The notes under the pieces: model-generated
Told to the model about the DNA's origin: nothing
The model's database searches: none
The model's input: only the letters and a program-made list of their open reading frames with translations
Shown here: positions 54,042 through 62,417 of the stretch, in pieces
Numbering within the stretch: position 1 is the first letter of the stretch
How the letters are laid out: each line of letters starts with the position of its first letter
Translations under genes and position numbers: made by a program
Source: Pontiella desulfatans
Lineage (GTDB): Bacteria; Verrucomicrobiota; Kiritimatiellia; Kiritimatiellales; Pontiellaceae
DNA length: 64,000 nucleotides
Assembly: GCF_900890425.1 (NCBI RefSeq)
Contig: NZ_CAAHFG010000001.1
Span: 2,790,001 to 2,854,000 of the forward strand
Direction: 5' to 3'

Positions 54042-55870
54042 TTGACTTCCCCCTTCCGGAAACATAGGGACCGTGACTCTGTAATGATGCGGCGGAGAAC
54101 ATGCGTGCTCGTGCGAATCAACTCCGCCAGCCGCGCTTTGGTTGCATCAGAACCCATTAGATGATGATAATCTGCAAGCATCTGGACGTTGCGCCCGGCA
54201 ACACTTGTACCGTCAGAAACCGGCACCGGACTGAATACGACGATAGGCTCGACAGCCGAAAAGCCGCCCTTCGACTCGAAGCCCAAGATCAGGCTGATGG
54301 AACTCCCCTGCTCCATCGGGAATAAAACCGCCTGGCGAACGGAGGACGGGGACGTGTTGCCAAGGCGCATGGTTGCCGGGCACGCCATTGGCGCCCTCCC
54401 GACATCGTTGTATTTTGCAGCAAACCGGGTCGGCGCTACTTGAGTGCCTCCACAATTTATCGCCGAAAGGGACTTGATGTGCCAGCAACCCGTAACAGGG
54501 ATGCCGGCAGCCGTTGCGCATTCGCAGAGGGTTTCCATCGTCCCGGGCATGGCCATGACCTCAAGATGCGGCGCATCCCGGTTTTGGGAACCGCATGGAT
54601 GCGCACCAGGCCCGTCTTGCCCGGAAAGAGGCAGAAGCCCCGCCTCGGAGAGAAGCCGGCGGTAGCGCTGTAGCGAACCTGCCGAGAAGGGATTGTCTGG
54701 CGGCAAGCTATCGACTTGCATGCGGGTAAGGCGGATTGCCTCAGCCAAATCGTTGTCTTTTTCCGCAACGCTGGCGCGGAGCGCATATGATACATGTCCG
54801 TATCCGGCTGCGTCCAGGGCATCCAAACTACGGCCCTCAACTTCGCCGCGCCCTATGGCACTCAGTGCCTCCTGGGCCACCTGCGTTGCTTCGGCATGAA
54901 TTCGCTGCTCATGCGCTGCCTGCCGAACCTTGCGTGGCCGCGCTGTGCACACGCGGTAGTCCGAACCGGGAAGCCGCGATACCACACGCGCCTTGTGCGC
55001 TGAAAGATCGAGCAGCAGAGCATTACCGGCTTTATCGACTGCCAGGGCACTATGTTGTTCAGTATCAAGGAGGACGCACTGAACCAGATCCCGAGGAAGG
55101 CCGCCAATGCGCCTGATGGCCTTAAAACCGCTATCCCAAAGGCGTGCGCTTCGGGTTCCCGCGTCAACCGCCAGCAAGAAGTTGTCATCGGCGGAGATGC
55201 AGTCCGTAGCGCATGTGTCCGGAGCATTGGAATGAGGCTCCATGCTGGCCGCGTCAAGCACAGAGAGCCGCCGGCCCGGCGAAACGTAGATGATCGCGCC
55301 AGCGGCACTCCAATGGATCGGCCGTGCATGCAGGTTGTTCCAGCAAGGGGGATTTCCGTGGAAACACTCTGGCGACTCCCATTCACCGTTTCGCCACGCA
55401 AGCAACGTGCCGTCTTCCGCAAAACCCAGGATTTCGTCCCCTTCCGTCCGGCAAAGGGCTGCAAGCCTTCGGCTGCCGGTCTCCATAAATGACATGAACG
55501 AGGCTTCGCTGTTGGGGTTGCAACACCAGCCAGCCCCGCTTTCGTTCAAGATGCATACCGCGTCCATTGATGTCCAAATGAGTTGGGTTACCCCCGCAAC
55601 CCTGTGAGGCAGCGCCTGCGCGCTCCATTCACCGGAGTACAAGGATGTCGGGTCGGCAAGACGCAGGGTATCGACATCACCGTTCCGGTTTCCAATCACC
55701 ATACCTGTACCATCGGGCGAATAATCAAAGGCATAGATGCTTCCATTGGCCGAAGGATACGTGCTCACCGCATGGGATAGATCCTCCGGCGAGTACAAAT
55801 CAACTCGCGGCTCCGCTCCTCCGACTCCTAGGCCGATCAGTTCCTTTGTGTTCCAGATCATTAGTTCCAA
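54038..55870 (-). CDS. WD40-like beta-propeller protein
   Basis: A 610-residue protein. Residues about 1-330 carry WD-type strands (YAFDYSPDGTGMVIGNRNGD, LLAVDAGTRSARLWDSGFKA, ALAVDKAGNALLLDLS). A helical section follows (330-420, VAQEALSAIGRGEVE and EKDNDLAEAIRL), then a mixed domain to the C-terminus. Probably a scaffold or sensor for the kinase it overlaps. No signal peptide. A Cys-rich composition in the propeller is unusual. Confidence 0.75.
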   Translation of the reverse strand: MELMIWNTKELIGLGVGGAEPRVDLYSPEDLSHAVSTYPSANGSIYAFDYSPDGTGMVIGNRNGDVDTLRLADPTSLYSGEWSAQALPHRVAGVTQLIWTSMDAVCILNESGAGWCCNPNSEASFMSFMETGSRRLAALCRTEGDEILGFAEDGTLLAWRNGEWESPECFHGNPPCWNNLHARPIHWSAAGAIIYVSPGRRLSVLDAASMEPHSNAPDTCATDCISADDNFLLAVDAGTRSARLWDSGFKAIRRIGGLPRDLVQCVLLDTEQHSALAVDKAGNALLLDLSAHKARVVSRLPGSDYRVCTARPRKVRQAAHEQRIHAEATQVAQEALSAIGRGEVEGRSLDALDAAGYGHVSYALRASVAEKDNDLAEAIRLTRMQVDSLPPDNPFSAGSLQRYRRLLSEAGLLPLSGQDGPGAHPCGSQNRDAPHLEVMAMPGTMETLCECATAAGIPVTGCWHIKSLSAINCGGTQVAPTRFAAKYNDVGRAPMACPATMRLGNTSPSSVRQAVLFPMEQGSSISLILGFESKGGFSAVEPIVVFSPVPVSDGTSVAGRNVQMLADYHHLMGSDATKARLAELIRTSTHVLRRIITESRSLCFRKGEVK

Positions 55871-55886
55871 TCCTTGCGAAGTTACT

Positions 55887-56519
55887 TTAGTTTCTCCCCC
55901 TCGGCCCCATCGACAGGAGGTCGTTCACCTCTTGCGTCAACTCATGGTTATCGTTGTCATCGGGATATGAACTCGCGGACATTTTCATCCCGCTACTGGG
56001 CATTTGCTCTTCTAACGGCAGGGGAAAACTCTTCTTGCGGGACGCGGCAAGCGTCGCATCCACCCGATGAAGAAGCTCCACGACCTCATCCTTCAGCCTG
56101 GAGGCCTCCACATACTCGCGTTCCTGACGCCCCAGTCCTTCGGCGTACTTCTCTTGCGCTGCACCGGTGCTGATTTTGGATGCATCAACAGAAATGCGTT
56201 GAAGGTTCCGCTTGCAACGTTCAACTTCGCGATCCAGTTCCGCCTTCATGTCACGGAGGGTGTTGGCTTTCTCCGAAACCTTTTTCTCCCGCTTCTGCTT
56301 CTCCCGATATATGTCCTCGGCGAATGGACACTCCGATGTTCCGCCGTCATCCACTTTCGGCATCATGGGATGGTAGTCCTCGAGATCCTTCAGCAGAGAC
56401 TCCATCTCACACATCACCCGATCAACCAAACGATGGGAATGAAGTGCGTCATAACTCTTCGTACGAGGTTCATAAATGTCCACAAACCTTTCATCCGGCC
56501 CCAATTGATACTCGATCAT
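55887..56519 (-). CDS. Coiled-coil protein
   Basis: A 210-residue charged protein with a long heptad-rich helix (about 65-165: KREKKVSEKANTLRDMKAEL, then VERCKRNLQRI). The C-terminal 40 residues are likely disordered. No family recognised. It lies between the acidic protein and the propeller gene (16 bp to the latter). Confidence 0.7.
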   Translation of the reverse strand: MIEYQLGPDERFVDIYEPRTKSYDALHSHRLVDRVMCEMESLLKDLEDYHPMMPKVDDGGTSECPFAEDIYREKQKREKKVSEKANTLRDMKAELDREVERCKRNLQRISVDASKISTGAAQEKYAEGLGRQEREYVEASRLKDEVVELLHRVDATLAASRKKSFPLPLEEQMPSSGMKMSASSYPDDNDNHELTQEVNDLLSMGPRGRN

Positions 56520-56520
56520 C

Positions 56521-57033
56521 TTATTGCCCTCCCGAATGTACGCTCTGTTTGTAGTCTTCCTGCGTGCGCTCGCTTTCGTCCCGAGCCGTTTGTGCGCGTT
56601 CGATCTGCTCCATCAGGAAATCGATGTCACGCAGCGCGGCTTCCTTGGCTTTCACCAATTCGCTGACAGTTTCATCCGTTTCCAACCTGCCACTGGCCTC
56701 GGAGACACGCTCGAGGTCGGATTGATCCGAGGCGGAATGATCCTCCAGCTCACTCTGGAACTCCTGGCTGCCCGACTGCATGTCATCCAGCTCGCCATCC
56801 TGCTGATCGAATACATCGACCGTTATGTTCTCGGCATCCGTTATCGATTGCTCGACCGCGTCCGCCCCCTCGGATGTCCCGCCGAATTCCAGACTGGCCA
56901 ACGTGTCACGGACCGTAGCGACATCCTGCTGAACCTTGTCCAGATCGCCCAGTTTCTCATCCATGTCCGAATTGGAGTGATCGACCGTCTCGGAGATTTC
57001 ACCACGGCCTTTGGTGTCTTTATTTCGTTTCAT
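56521..57033 (-). CDS. Acidic helical protein
   Basis: A 170-residue, strongly acidic protein (rich in Asp, Glu, Ser, Gln) with two predicted coiled-coil segments (MDEKLGDLDKVQQDVATVRD and KAKEAALRDIDFLMEQIERA). It overlaps the end of the ATPase gene by 14 bp. Possibly a partner or cargo of that ATPase; no family recognised. Confidence 0.7.
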   Translation of the reverse strand: MKRNKDTKGRGEISETVDHSNSDMDEKLGDLDKVQQDVATVRDTLASLEFGGTSEGADAVEQSITDAENITVDVFDQQDGELDDMQSGSQEFQSELEDHSASDQSDLERVSEASGRLETDETVSELVKAKEAALRDIDFLMEQIERAQTARDESERTQEDYKQSVHSGGQ

Positions 57034-59812
57034 TTTCGTGCCTTCCTTTCCGCGCTGAAGTCAGCGCTTTGATACGTTCCAACATTGAAACCAGATGCGT
57101 CAGGGCGGCCTTAACGTCCGGCTGCATAACCTCCCGCCACCGTCGCTCCAAGTGATCAATCCACGAGCGCAATTCCGAGCTGAGCGAATCCCGCTCGCAG
57201 TCATCCGGAAGCCATCTGGTGAGTTCAACGTTTTGAAAATACCGAAGCCTCGACTCGAGCCGCCGCCGTAACCCCTCGACTTGCCGGATCAACGCATCTT
57301 TTTCCTTGCGCATACGGGACGCACGTATTTGATGCTGAAACATAGGTAACCGGGCCATGGTGACTGCCACTTCCCGAAGAATGGCTACACGCATATCGTC
57401 AAAATCATCCATGGCACACTGCAGATGAGCTGCCTGATCTTCCATGCGCCGCTCGATCGCAATCAGGAACCAATCATCGTGCTTAATCAGGTCTCGAAGG
57501 GCGGAATCCGTGGGCGGCAATAGATCCAGGTGTTCGTGCAGGTTCACCGTACGGATGCGCTGAGGATAGTGGTAGCCGGGCGCAAACAGATATGCATGCC
57601 CCGGGCGCAGGCGAGCAATCTCCTCGTACTCCGAATCGCCGAAGAGCATCGCGGCGCCGATAGTGGCGCGGTCTTCACTATGGGTAAGCTGAAACGTCAC
57701 CTTCGTTCCGGGATGCTTGACGACTTCCGCCGCTACGGCTGAAGGCATCTGGTCGGCAATAATGATTCCAATACCCAGCGCCCGAAATTCCGCCAGCAAT
57801 CGCGACACGCACTCCGCCGCGTATGCCTTTGGATCCGGAAAATCTTCGGATGGTGCTGCGTCCGTGTTGGTTCCTACGATGTTGTGGGCTTCGTCAATAA
57901 TCAGTACATAGCGCAGGTCTCCATCCGCCGGTGGCATTGAACGTAGTTCCTGTCGGAGCCGCATAAGAATGAAAAGAGTGAGGAAACAGGCATGATCCTG
58001 AGACAGGCGCTCCAGTTCCAGAATGCCCGGAGATCTTAGCAGTTCTGTCATTGAAGGATTATCGCGCCTGCCTTGCAGCACACGCCCCATCGCGCCGCGT
58101 GTCAGACTGTTTAAACGCGTATCCATGGCTCCACGGAGGTCCGAATAGGTTGATGGAGCATAGCCCTTTGCCTGCAAGGCCGCCTCCGCTTCAGCAAGGA
58201 GATCTGTGATGCATGGAACGTCTTCCTCTTTACGGTTCCAGTATACGCGTTCCAAAGCCTCTCTCAGAATACCCGGAAGAGGCCCCGACATTGGCATGAT
58301 TGCCTGGAAACAGGACTCGAGCATGCTGATGTGTTCTTCAATGGAAATCCCTTCAGGAACCTGCAATGGGTTAATCTGAAACGGGGACAACGTGTTATTG
58401 CCTGGTGTGTATATGCGCAGATCCCGCGCCAGATCGGATGCACCCGGATACTCGATTTCTCCGAGCTGCTTGAGTGCCCGTGACTCCGTCTTGACCGGTT
58501 CGATGTGCAAAAAGGGAATCCGCTTCCGCCAGAGGGAAATCAGGAGCGACATCAACAGCACGGTCTTTCCATTGCCGCACATTCCCGACATGAAAAGATG
58601 CCGTGTCAACGTCTTCGGTGAAATACCTCGAACTACATCCCCATTTCTGGTCTCTCCGAGGTCGTCTACTCCGATCGGAATGGTATTGCCTTCCGGCTCA
58701 CACGGAGGATCGGTGTCCCGATTCGCACAGCAAAACGGCCCGGATGTAGCCATGGGCAGTCGAAATATCCCGCCGAGTTCGCTGACGGATGCCGTATTCA
58801 GAAGTTGGGCGAGTTTTTGATATTGCGGGGGTAGTCCCTGAAATCCGTCCGGCAACTCTTCCTCCTTGATAACTGAATTCGACTCAAGCCCGTTTTTTAC
58901 ATTCGTGACGGCGCAGCCGGCGGATCCCAACACCAGCTTGTAGGCGCCCTCTTCGAATGCACTTTCGGCGACCGTTGATGCCAGCAGATGGGCAGTGGCC
59001 GCATCATGTGCAAGTACAACTATGTGGAAGTTAAGCTGTGCGTTTCGAAGACCATCGTGAATCTTCTGATGCATCCGATATGTCTCGGCTGCGCTGGGGT
59101 CGGGATAGCGATGCGGAGCGAGAACCGGCGAATCCATCCGTGCGCGGGGATCATCGGACAATGGATCCATCCGAAAGGCAGGCTCCTCATGCGCATCCCA
59201 ATGGCGGTTGATTCGGGTGACATGTTCAAGATACTGCGTACTGCTGATTCGAAGTTGCTGGATGTCTGCTGGACAAACAGCAATATCCACCACAGCCGCT
59301 TCAGCAAAACCGTCCAGAACACGATCAAGGCCCGAGAAGTCGTTGTCGTCATTCGGTTCAAATGGATTGCAGACGAAATACTGGCCTGGGATGTCGGCAT
59401 TCAGATCGCATGGAATGAGCGGTTCGATAAAAGAATATGAACGTACGATCCGGCAGGCGGCTGAAAGAGAGTCATCCAGAGGTGGAAGCTGATCCTCGAC
59501 CAGAGTGAAGAATTTCGAAACGGAGCCTCGACGTAGAATCGAGGCCACCGCTTCCAATTCAGCACCATCCCCGCCTGAAATATATGGGTATACCTTCAGC
59601 CGATCCCGTACGCCGCCAGCCGTTTGCTCCGGGACATAGACATAGCGCAGCCCTGCCGTTATCGATCCCGGCTTTAGATCAGACACAAACCTTAGAATCT
59701 GTTTCAGGGCATCCCAGGCCGCCCGAACCGGATTTGCGGCCATGGCCCGGAGTCTGGCAGGCCTCGGATCCGGAATGTTTACAAGCAAAAATGCTTTGGC
59801 TTTAGCCAGCAT
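57020..59812 (-). CDS. HerA/VirB4-like ATPase
   Basis: A 930-residue ATPase. Residues 1-400 are a specific N-terminal region. The motor has Walker A GMCGNGKT (410-417), FLHIEPVKTESRALK, LRIYTPGNNTLSPFQINPLQ, and Walker B VLIIDEAH (637-643). These are hallmarks of the HerA/DUF87/VirB4-like pumping ATPases. A 140-residue helical tail ends in a heptad-rich stretch. Start at 59812 has GGAGAGG and overlaps the E1 gene by 11 bp. Being directly after E1 in the transcript, it may be a target or motor of the modification system (inference). Confidence 0.85.
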   Translation of the reverse strand: MLAKAKAFLLVNIPDPRPARLRAMAANPVRAAWDALKQILRFVSDLKPGSITAGLRYVYVPEQTAGGVRDRLKVYPYISGGDGAELEAVASILRRGSVSKFFTLVEDQLPPLDDSLSAACRIVRSYSFIEPLIPCDLNADIPGQYFVCNPFEPNDDNDFSGLDRVLDGFAEAAVVDIAVCPADIQQLRISSTQYLEHVTRINRHWDAHEEPAFRMDPLSDDPRARMDSPVLAPHRYPDPSAAETYRMHQKIHDGLRNAQLNFHIVVLAHDAATAHLLASTVAESAFEEGAYKLVLGSAGCAVTNVKNGLESNSVIKEEELPDGFQGLPPQYQKLAQLLNTASVSELGGIFRLPMATSGPFCCANRDTDPPCEPEGNTIPIGVDDLGETRNGDVVRGISPKTLTRHLFMSGMCGNGKTVLLMSLLISLWRKRIPFLHIEPVKTESRALKQLGEIEYPGASDLARDLRIYTPGNNTLSPFQINPLQVPEGISIEEHISMLESCFQAIMPMSGPLPGILREALERVYWNRKEEDVPCITDLLAEAEAALQAKGYAPSTYSDLRGAMDTRLNSLTRGAMGRVLQGRRDNPSMTELLRSPGILELERLSQDHACFLTLFILMRLRQELRSMPPADGDLRYVLIIDEAHNIVGTNTDAAPSEDFPDPKAYAAECVSRLLAEFRALGIGIIIADQMPSAVAAEVVKHPGTKVTFQLTHSEDRATIGAAMLFGDSEYEEIARLRPGHAYLFAPGYHYPQRIRTVNLHEHLDLLPPTDSALRDLIKHDDWFLIAIERRMEDQAAHLQCAMDDFDDMRVAILREVAVTMARLPMFQHQIRASRMRKEKDALIRQVEGLRRRLESRLRYFQNVELTRWLPDDCERDSLSSELRSWIDHLERRWREVMQPDVKAALTHLVSMLERIKALTSARKGRHENETK

Positions 59813-61124
59813 GATCCTCTCCATTTATTTCGCAATGGGAGAGAAGCTCGCGCACGCCGTCATCGGACAAATCGATATTGGCCTGCTCGGCAAGGTGCTG
59901 GACGAAGTCCCCGCAAACAGGACACGACGGTGCGGCCTCGAAGTTGATCCCGTACCACCGCATTACCCGCATGCCGTCGATTCCGTATCCCAACGGGTCC
60001 CATGATTCGTACTGCGATCCCTGCTCGCGGCGATTCAGCCACAGGTACCAGTTGGCCTCGAGATCCTCGTCCAGCGAGCGAAGGGTGGTGTCCTGGTCCT
60101 TCAACAACTCCTGGAGGGCGAGTTTGGCCGTCATCTGGGCGATAGGCTCGATATCGACCGACAGCCCCGGTTCAATAGGAACCGGTCGGTCCGAATACGC
60201 TATGGTTTCGGCTTCCGGATCGGTGTATGCGGATGCGTCCTTGGCAAGCATCTGCACGAAGCACTGGTAGCAGGCAGACCCCTCGGGTTTCACCCGAAGA
60301 ACCTGGCCCCCGTATGCCCGACGGAACGCTCCACTGATGATCAGAGGTGTTCCCTCCTCTCGGCACACCCGGTTCAGGAGAAGCTTCCCCTCCCGTTGGT
60401 CGCCCGTATCAATGCAGATGTCGGTCTGCCGCACCAGCTCGCGAACAAGATCGATATTTTTATCGCTTGCCTTTTCTTCATATGTCGTGATTTCAGCGTA
60501 CGGATTCTTGTTCCTTACAATGTCCGCCATCGCCTTCGTTTTGTAACGGCCAATGTCGGAGAGTCCGGCTTCGTGGCGGATAACGTTTGCCACCTCGAGA
60601 CGGTCCTGATCCATGAAGATAAACTTCTGAACCCCTGACTGTGCCAATAAACGAATTACCGTGGACCCCACCGATCCGACACCCTTGAAGAATACGGTTT
60701 TATCCGCCAAAACACTCGTCTCTATAAGTCCACGGGCGCGGGAATAGAGTTCTTTCCTAACCGGAACCACTTGAATCCGGCACGGTTGCTCCTTCCCTCG
60801 TTCATCAATAACGGTTCCACTAACCCGATATTTTACACCGTCAATATGTATAACCGCATCCAATTGATTTGATGAATGGTCCGGAGAGGTATCCAGTTGC
60901 ACACATAATTGGATTGGAGCCGTTCTTAAGCGGCTCTGCAAAGAGTCATCCCTGTCAACGAGCTGGATGACTCCTTCAATGGTACCCTCCGCGTGGGCAC
61001 GCGGCCCCAGCGAGGTGAAAACGATGCCATCCCGCACGGTGAACCATACAGGAATGGCATCCCGTTTCCGAACAGCGCGTTCCGCATCGGAACCGTCGAC
61101 AGTAGCGCAAAATTGTGATTTCAT
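59802..61124 (-). CDS. ThiF/E1-like ubiquitin-activating enzyme
   Basis: A 440-residue protein. Residues 1-140 are a beta-rich N-terminal domain. The adenylation domain follows: nucleotide loop GVGSVGS (148-154), FMDQD (170-174), NVIRHEAG, GRYKTKAM with Lys 195/197, and DTGDQREGK. Zinc-type Cys pairs are at 285/288 (CYQC) and 401/404 (CPVC). E1-like enzymes adenylate the C-terminus of a small modifier and pass it to a Cys. The start at 61124 overlaps the stop of the small-protein gene (ATGA). A truncated second copy of its 5' end lies at 61364-61492. Cys 254 (NRVCREE) is one candidate thioester residue. Confidence 0.9.
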   Translation of the reverse strand: MKSQFCATVDGSDAERAVRKRDAIPVWFTVRDGIVFTSLGPRAHAEGTIEGVIQLVDRDDSLQSRLRTAPIQLCVQLDTSPDHSSNQLDAVIHIDGVKYRVSGTVIDERGKEQPCRIQVVPVRKELYSRARGLIETSVLADKTVFFKGVGSVGSTVIRLLAQSGVQKFIFMDQDRLEVANVIRHEAGLSDIGRYKTKAMADIVRNKNPYAEITTYEEKASDKNIDLVRELVRQTDICIDTGDQREGKLLLNRVCREEGTPLIISGAFRRAYGGQVLRVKPEGSACYQCFVQMLAKDASAYTDPEAETIAYSDRPVPIEPGLSVDIEPIAQMTAKLALQELLKDQDTTLRSLDEDLEANWYLWLNRREQGSQYESWDPLGYGIDGMRVMRWYGINFEAAPSCPVCGDFVQHLAEQANIDLSDDGVRELLSHCEINGEDHAG

Positions 61125-61333
61125 TTTCCAGCCTCCTGCCACGAGACGGCACGTGAGTGGCTGACCTTCATGTCTTCAGGTACCACCCTCAGCATGTCTT
61201 TTTTGGCGGCATCGTCAGCCGATGCGACCTCCAAGCGTTTGGTTTCAGGGTTAAAAACCATCATCTGGCTGGCAGTTTCCTTGCCCTGGGCCATGTCACG
61301 CATCATCTGCTGGATTTTCTCTTTGTTGGTCAT
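61121..61333 (-). CDS. Small ~70-residue protein, copy C; candidate modifier or partner of E1
   Basis: A 70-residue protein of unknown family with AGGAGAAT upstream. N-terminal helix (MTNKEKIQQMMRDMAQG), a strand pair (MMVFNPETKRLEVAS), then KKDMLRVVPEDMKVSHS and a C-terminus ending EAGK. It has about 65% identity to copy B (61489-61697) and a weaker match to copy A. It overlaps the E1 start codon. Size and place suit a ubiquitin-like modifier, but I see neither a clear beta-grasp pattern nor a GG end, so the role is open. Confidence 0.7.
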   Translation of the reverse strand: MTNKEKIQQMMRDMAQGKETASQMMVFNPETKRLEVASADDAAKKDMLRVVPEDMKVSHSRAVSWQEAGK

Positions 61334-61363
61334 TTTATTCTCCTATGGTTGTTGTGGTAATTC

Positions 61364-61492
61364 TCAGGCTCCCATCTGAAGCGCCCCCTTTTTAGGCACC
61401 CGCATGGTGAACCATACAAGAAAGCTATCACGCTTCCGGATAGTGCGTTCCACATTGGCACCGTCAGCAGCCATGCAGTACTGTGTCTTCAT
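61364..61492 (-). pseudogene. E1 5' relic left by tandem duplication
   Basis: A 42-codon frame whose first 31 residues (MKTQYCMAADGANVERTIRK, ...VWFTMR) match the E1 start (MKSQFCATVDGSDAERAVRK). At residue 32 it jumps to VPKKGALQM, which matches the end of copy A (VPKDELLQM), and then stops. It starts with an ATGA overlap, exactly as the real E1 does. Confidence 0.85.
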
Positions 61493-61920
61493 TGTTCAGC
61501 CTCCTGCCAAGATGCGGCACATGAGTGGCTGAGCTTCATGTCTTCAGGTGTCACCCTCAATACGTCTTTTTTGGCGGCATCATCGGTCGATGTGACCTTC
61601 AGGCGTTCGGTTTTAAGGCCATAAATCACATGGTTGGAAGCCTGCTTGCCCTTGGCCATGTCGCGCATCATCTGCTGGATTCTCTCTTTGTTCGTCATTG
61701 TGTTCTCCTGTCGTTGTTGATGTGGCAATTCTCCGCGATCCATCTGAAGCAGCTCGTCTTTAGGCACCACCCTTAACATGTTCTTCTTGGTGGTACCGTC
61801 GACCGATGCGATTTCCAGGCGCCTGCTTTCAGGATTGAAGACCAGCCTCTGGCTGGCAGCCTGTATGCCTACCGCAGGACCGGCGCACATCATCTGCTGG
61901 ATTTTCTCTTTGTCAGTCAT
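61489..61920 (-). CDS. Fused copies A and B of the small ~70-residue protein
   Basis: A 143-residue protein made of two related units. Unit A (1-57, MTDKEKIQQMMC...) loses the usual C-terminal SHS...SWQEA part; the frame then reads through the spacer and the ribosome-binding sequence of unit B (RGELPHQQRQENT) into unit B's MTNKERIQQMM. Unit B can probably also be translated alone from its ATG at about 61698. The last residues are SWQEAEQ, and the stop overlaps the E1 relic. A natural two-unit fusion recalls poly-modifier genes, but may simply be an accident of duplication. Confidence 0.75.
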   Translation of the reverse strand: MTDKEKIQQMMCAGPAVGIQAASQRLVFNPESRRLEIASVDGTTKKNMLRVVPKDELLQMDRGELPHQQRQENTMTNKERIQQMMRDMAKGKQASNHVIYGLKTERLKVTSTDDAAKKDVLRVTPEDMKLSHSCAASWQEAEQ

Positions 61921-61962
61921 TGCTCTCTCCTATGTTTGCTGTTTAGCTTCTTTCTGTGTACA

Positions 61963-62412
61963 TCACATGAAGTAACCTGAAATCGAACTCCCGTCCTGCA
62001 TGTGTGCAGAGTGGGCGATGCACCACAAATTCCCTTTAAGAATTGGAAGAACATAAGTAACGCTCGCATCCCAGTCACTCGAGGCTGTGTGGCAGATCTG
62101 AACCCTCCCTTCGGGTCCATTACTTAATGTATGGTACGCGTGAGTTGCACCGACCTCGTTTATAGAGCCGCTGGGCATACGAGGCACAATCAGCGGGGCC
62201 CACACGTACAGTGCGGGGCACACCTCGGGAAGGAGGGGGTTGAAGTAAAGCCGCAATTGGTAATCGATGCTGTCCTGCTCACCGGCCACCCACCCCTCGA
62301 AGTAGGCCTCGTCTTCCTTCACCCTAACCATTTGAAAGTGGGGGAAGTGCAATTGCATCAAATACACTTGCATGGCTATTACCATATTAATGCTGTTGAT
62401 GATCGTACTCAT
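61963..62412 (-). CDS. E2-like ubiquitin-conjugating protein
   Basis: A 149-residue protein with the E2 layout: an N-terminal helix, strands (YFEGWVAGEQDSIDYQLRLY), a P-rich turn (FNPLLPEVCPALYV), His 91/His 94 (THAYHTL), then GRVQICHTASSDWDASVTYV with candidate catalytic Cys 107, and a helix containing Trp 130. E2 proteins accept the modifier from E1 on this Cys and transfer it to target lysines. Similar bacterial E2s occur in Bil and other ubiquitin-like operons. AAGGAAA lies upstream. It starts 5 bp after the basic-tail gene. Confidence 0.8.
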   Translation of the reverse strand: MSTIINSINMVIAMQVYLMQLHFPHFQMVRVKEDEAYFEGWVAGEQDSIDYQLRLYFNPLLPEVCPALYVWAPLIVPRMPSGSINEVGATHAYHTLSNGPEGRVQICHTASSDWDASVTYVLPILKGNLWCIAHSAHMQDGSSISGYFM

Positions 62413-62417
62413 GTTAC

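Noticed and set aside
61364-61492. The 42-codon E1-like frame as a working small gene
   Set aside because: It is explained fully as a duplication relic; it lacks any nucleotide-binding part.
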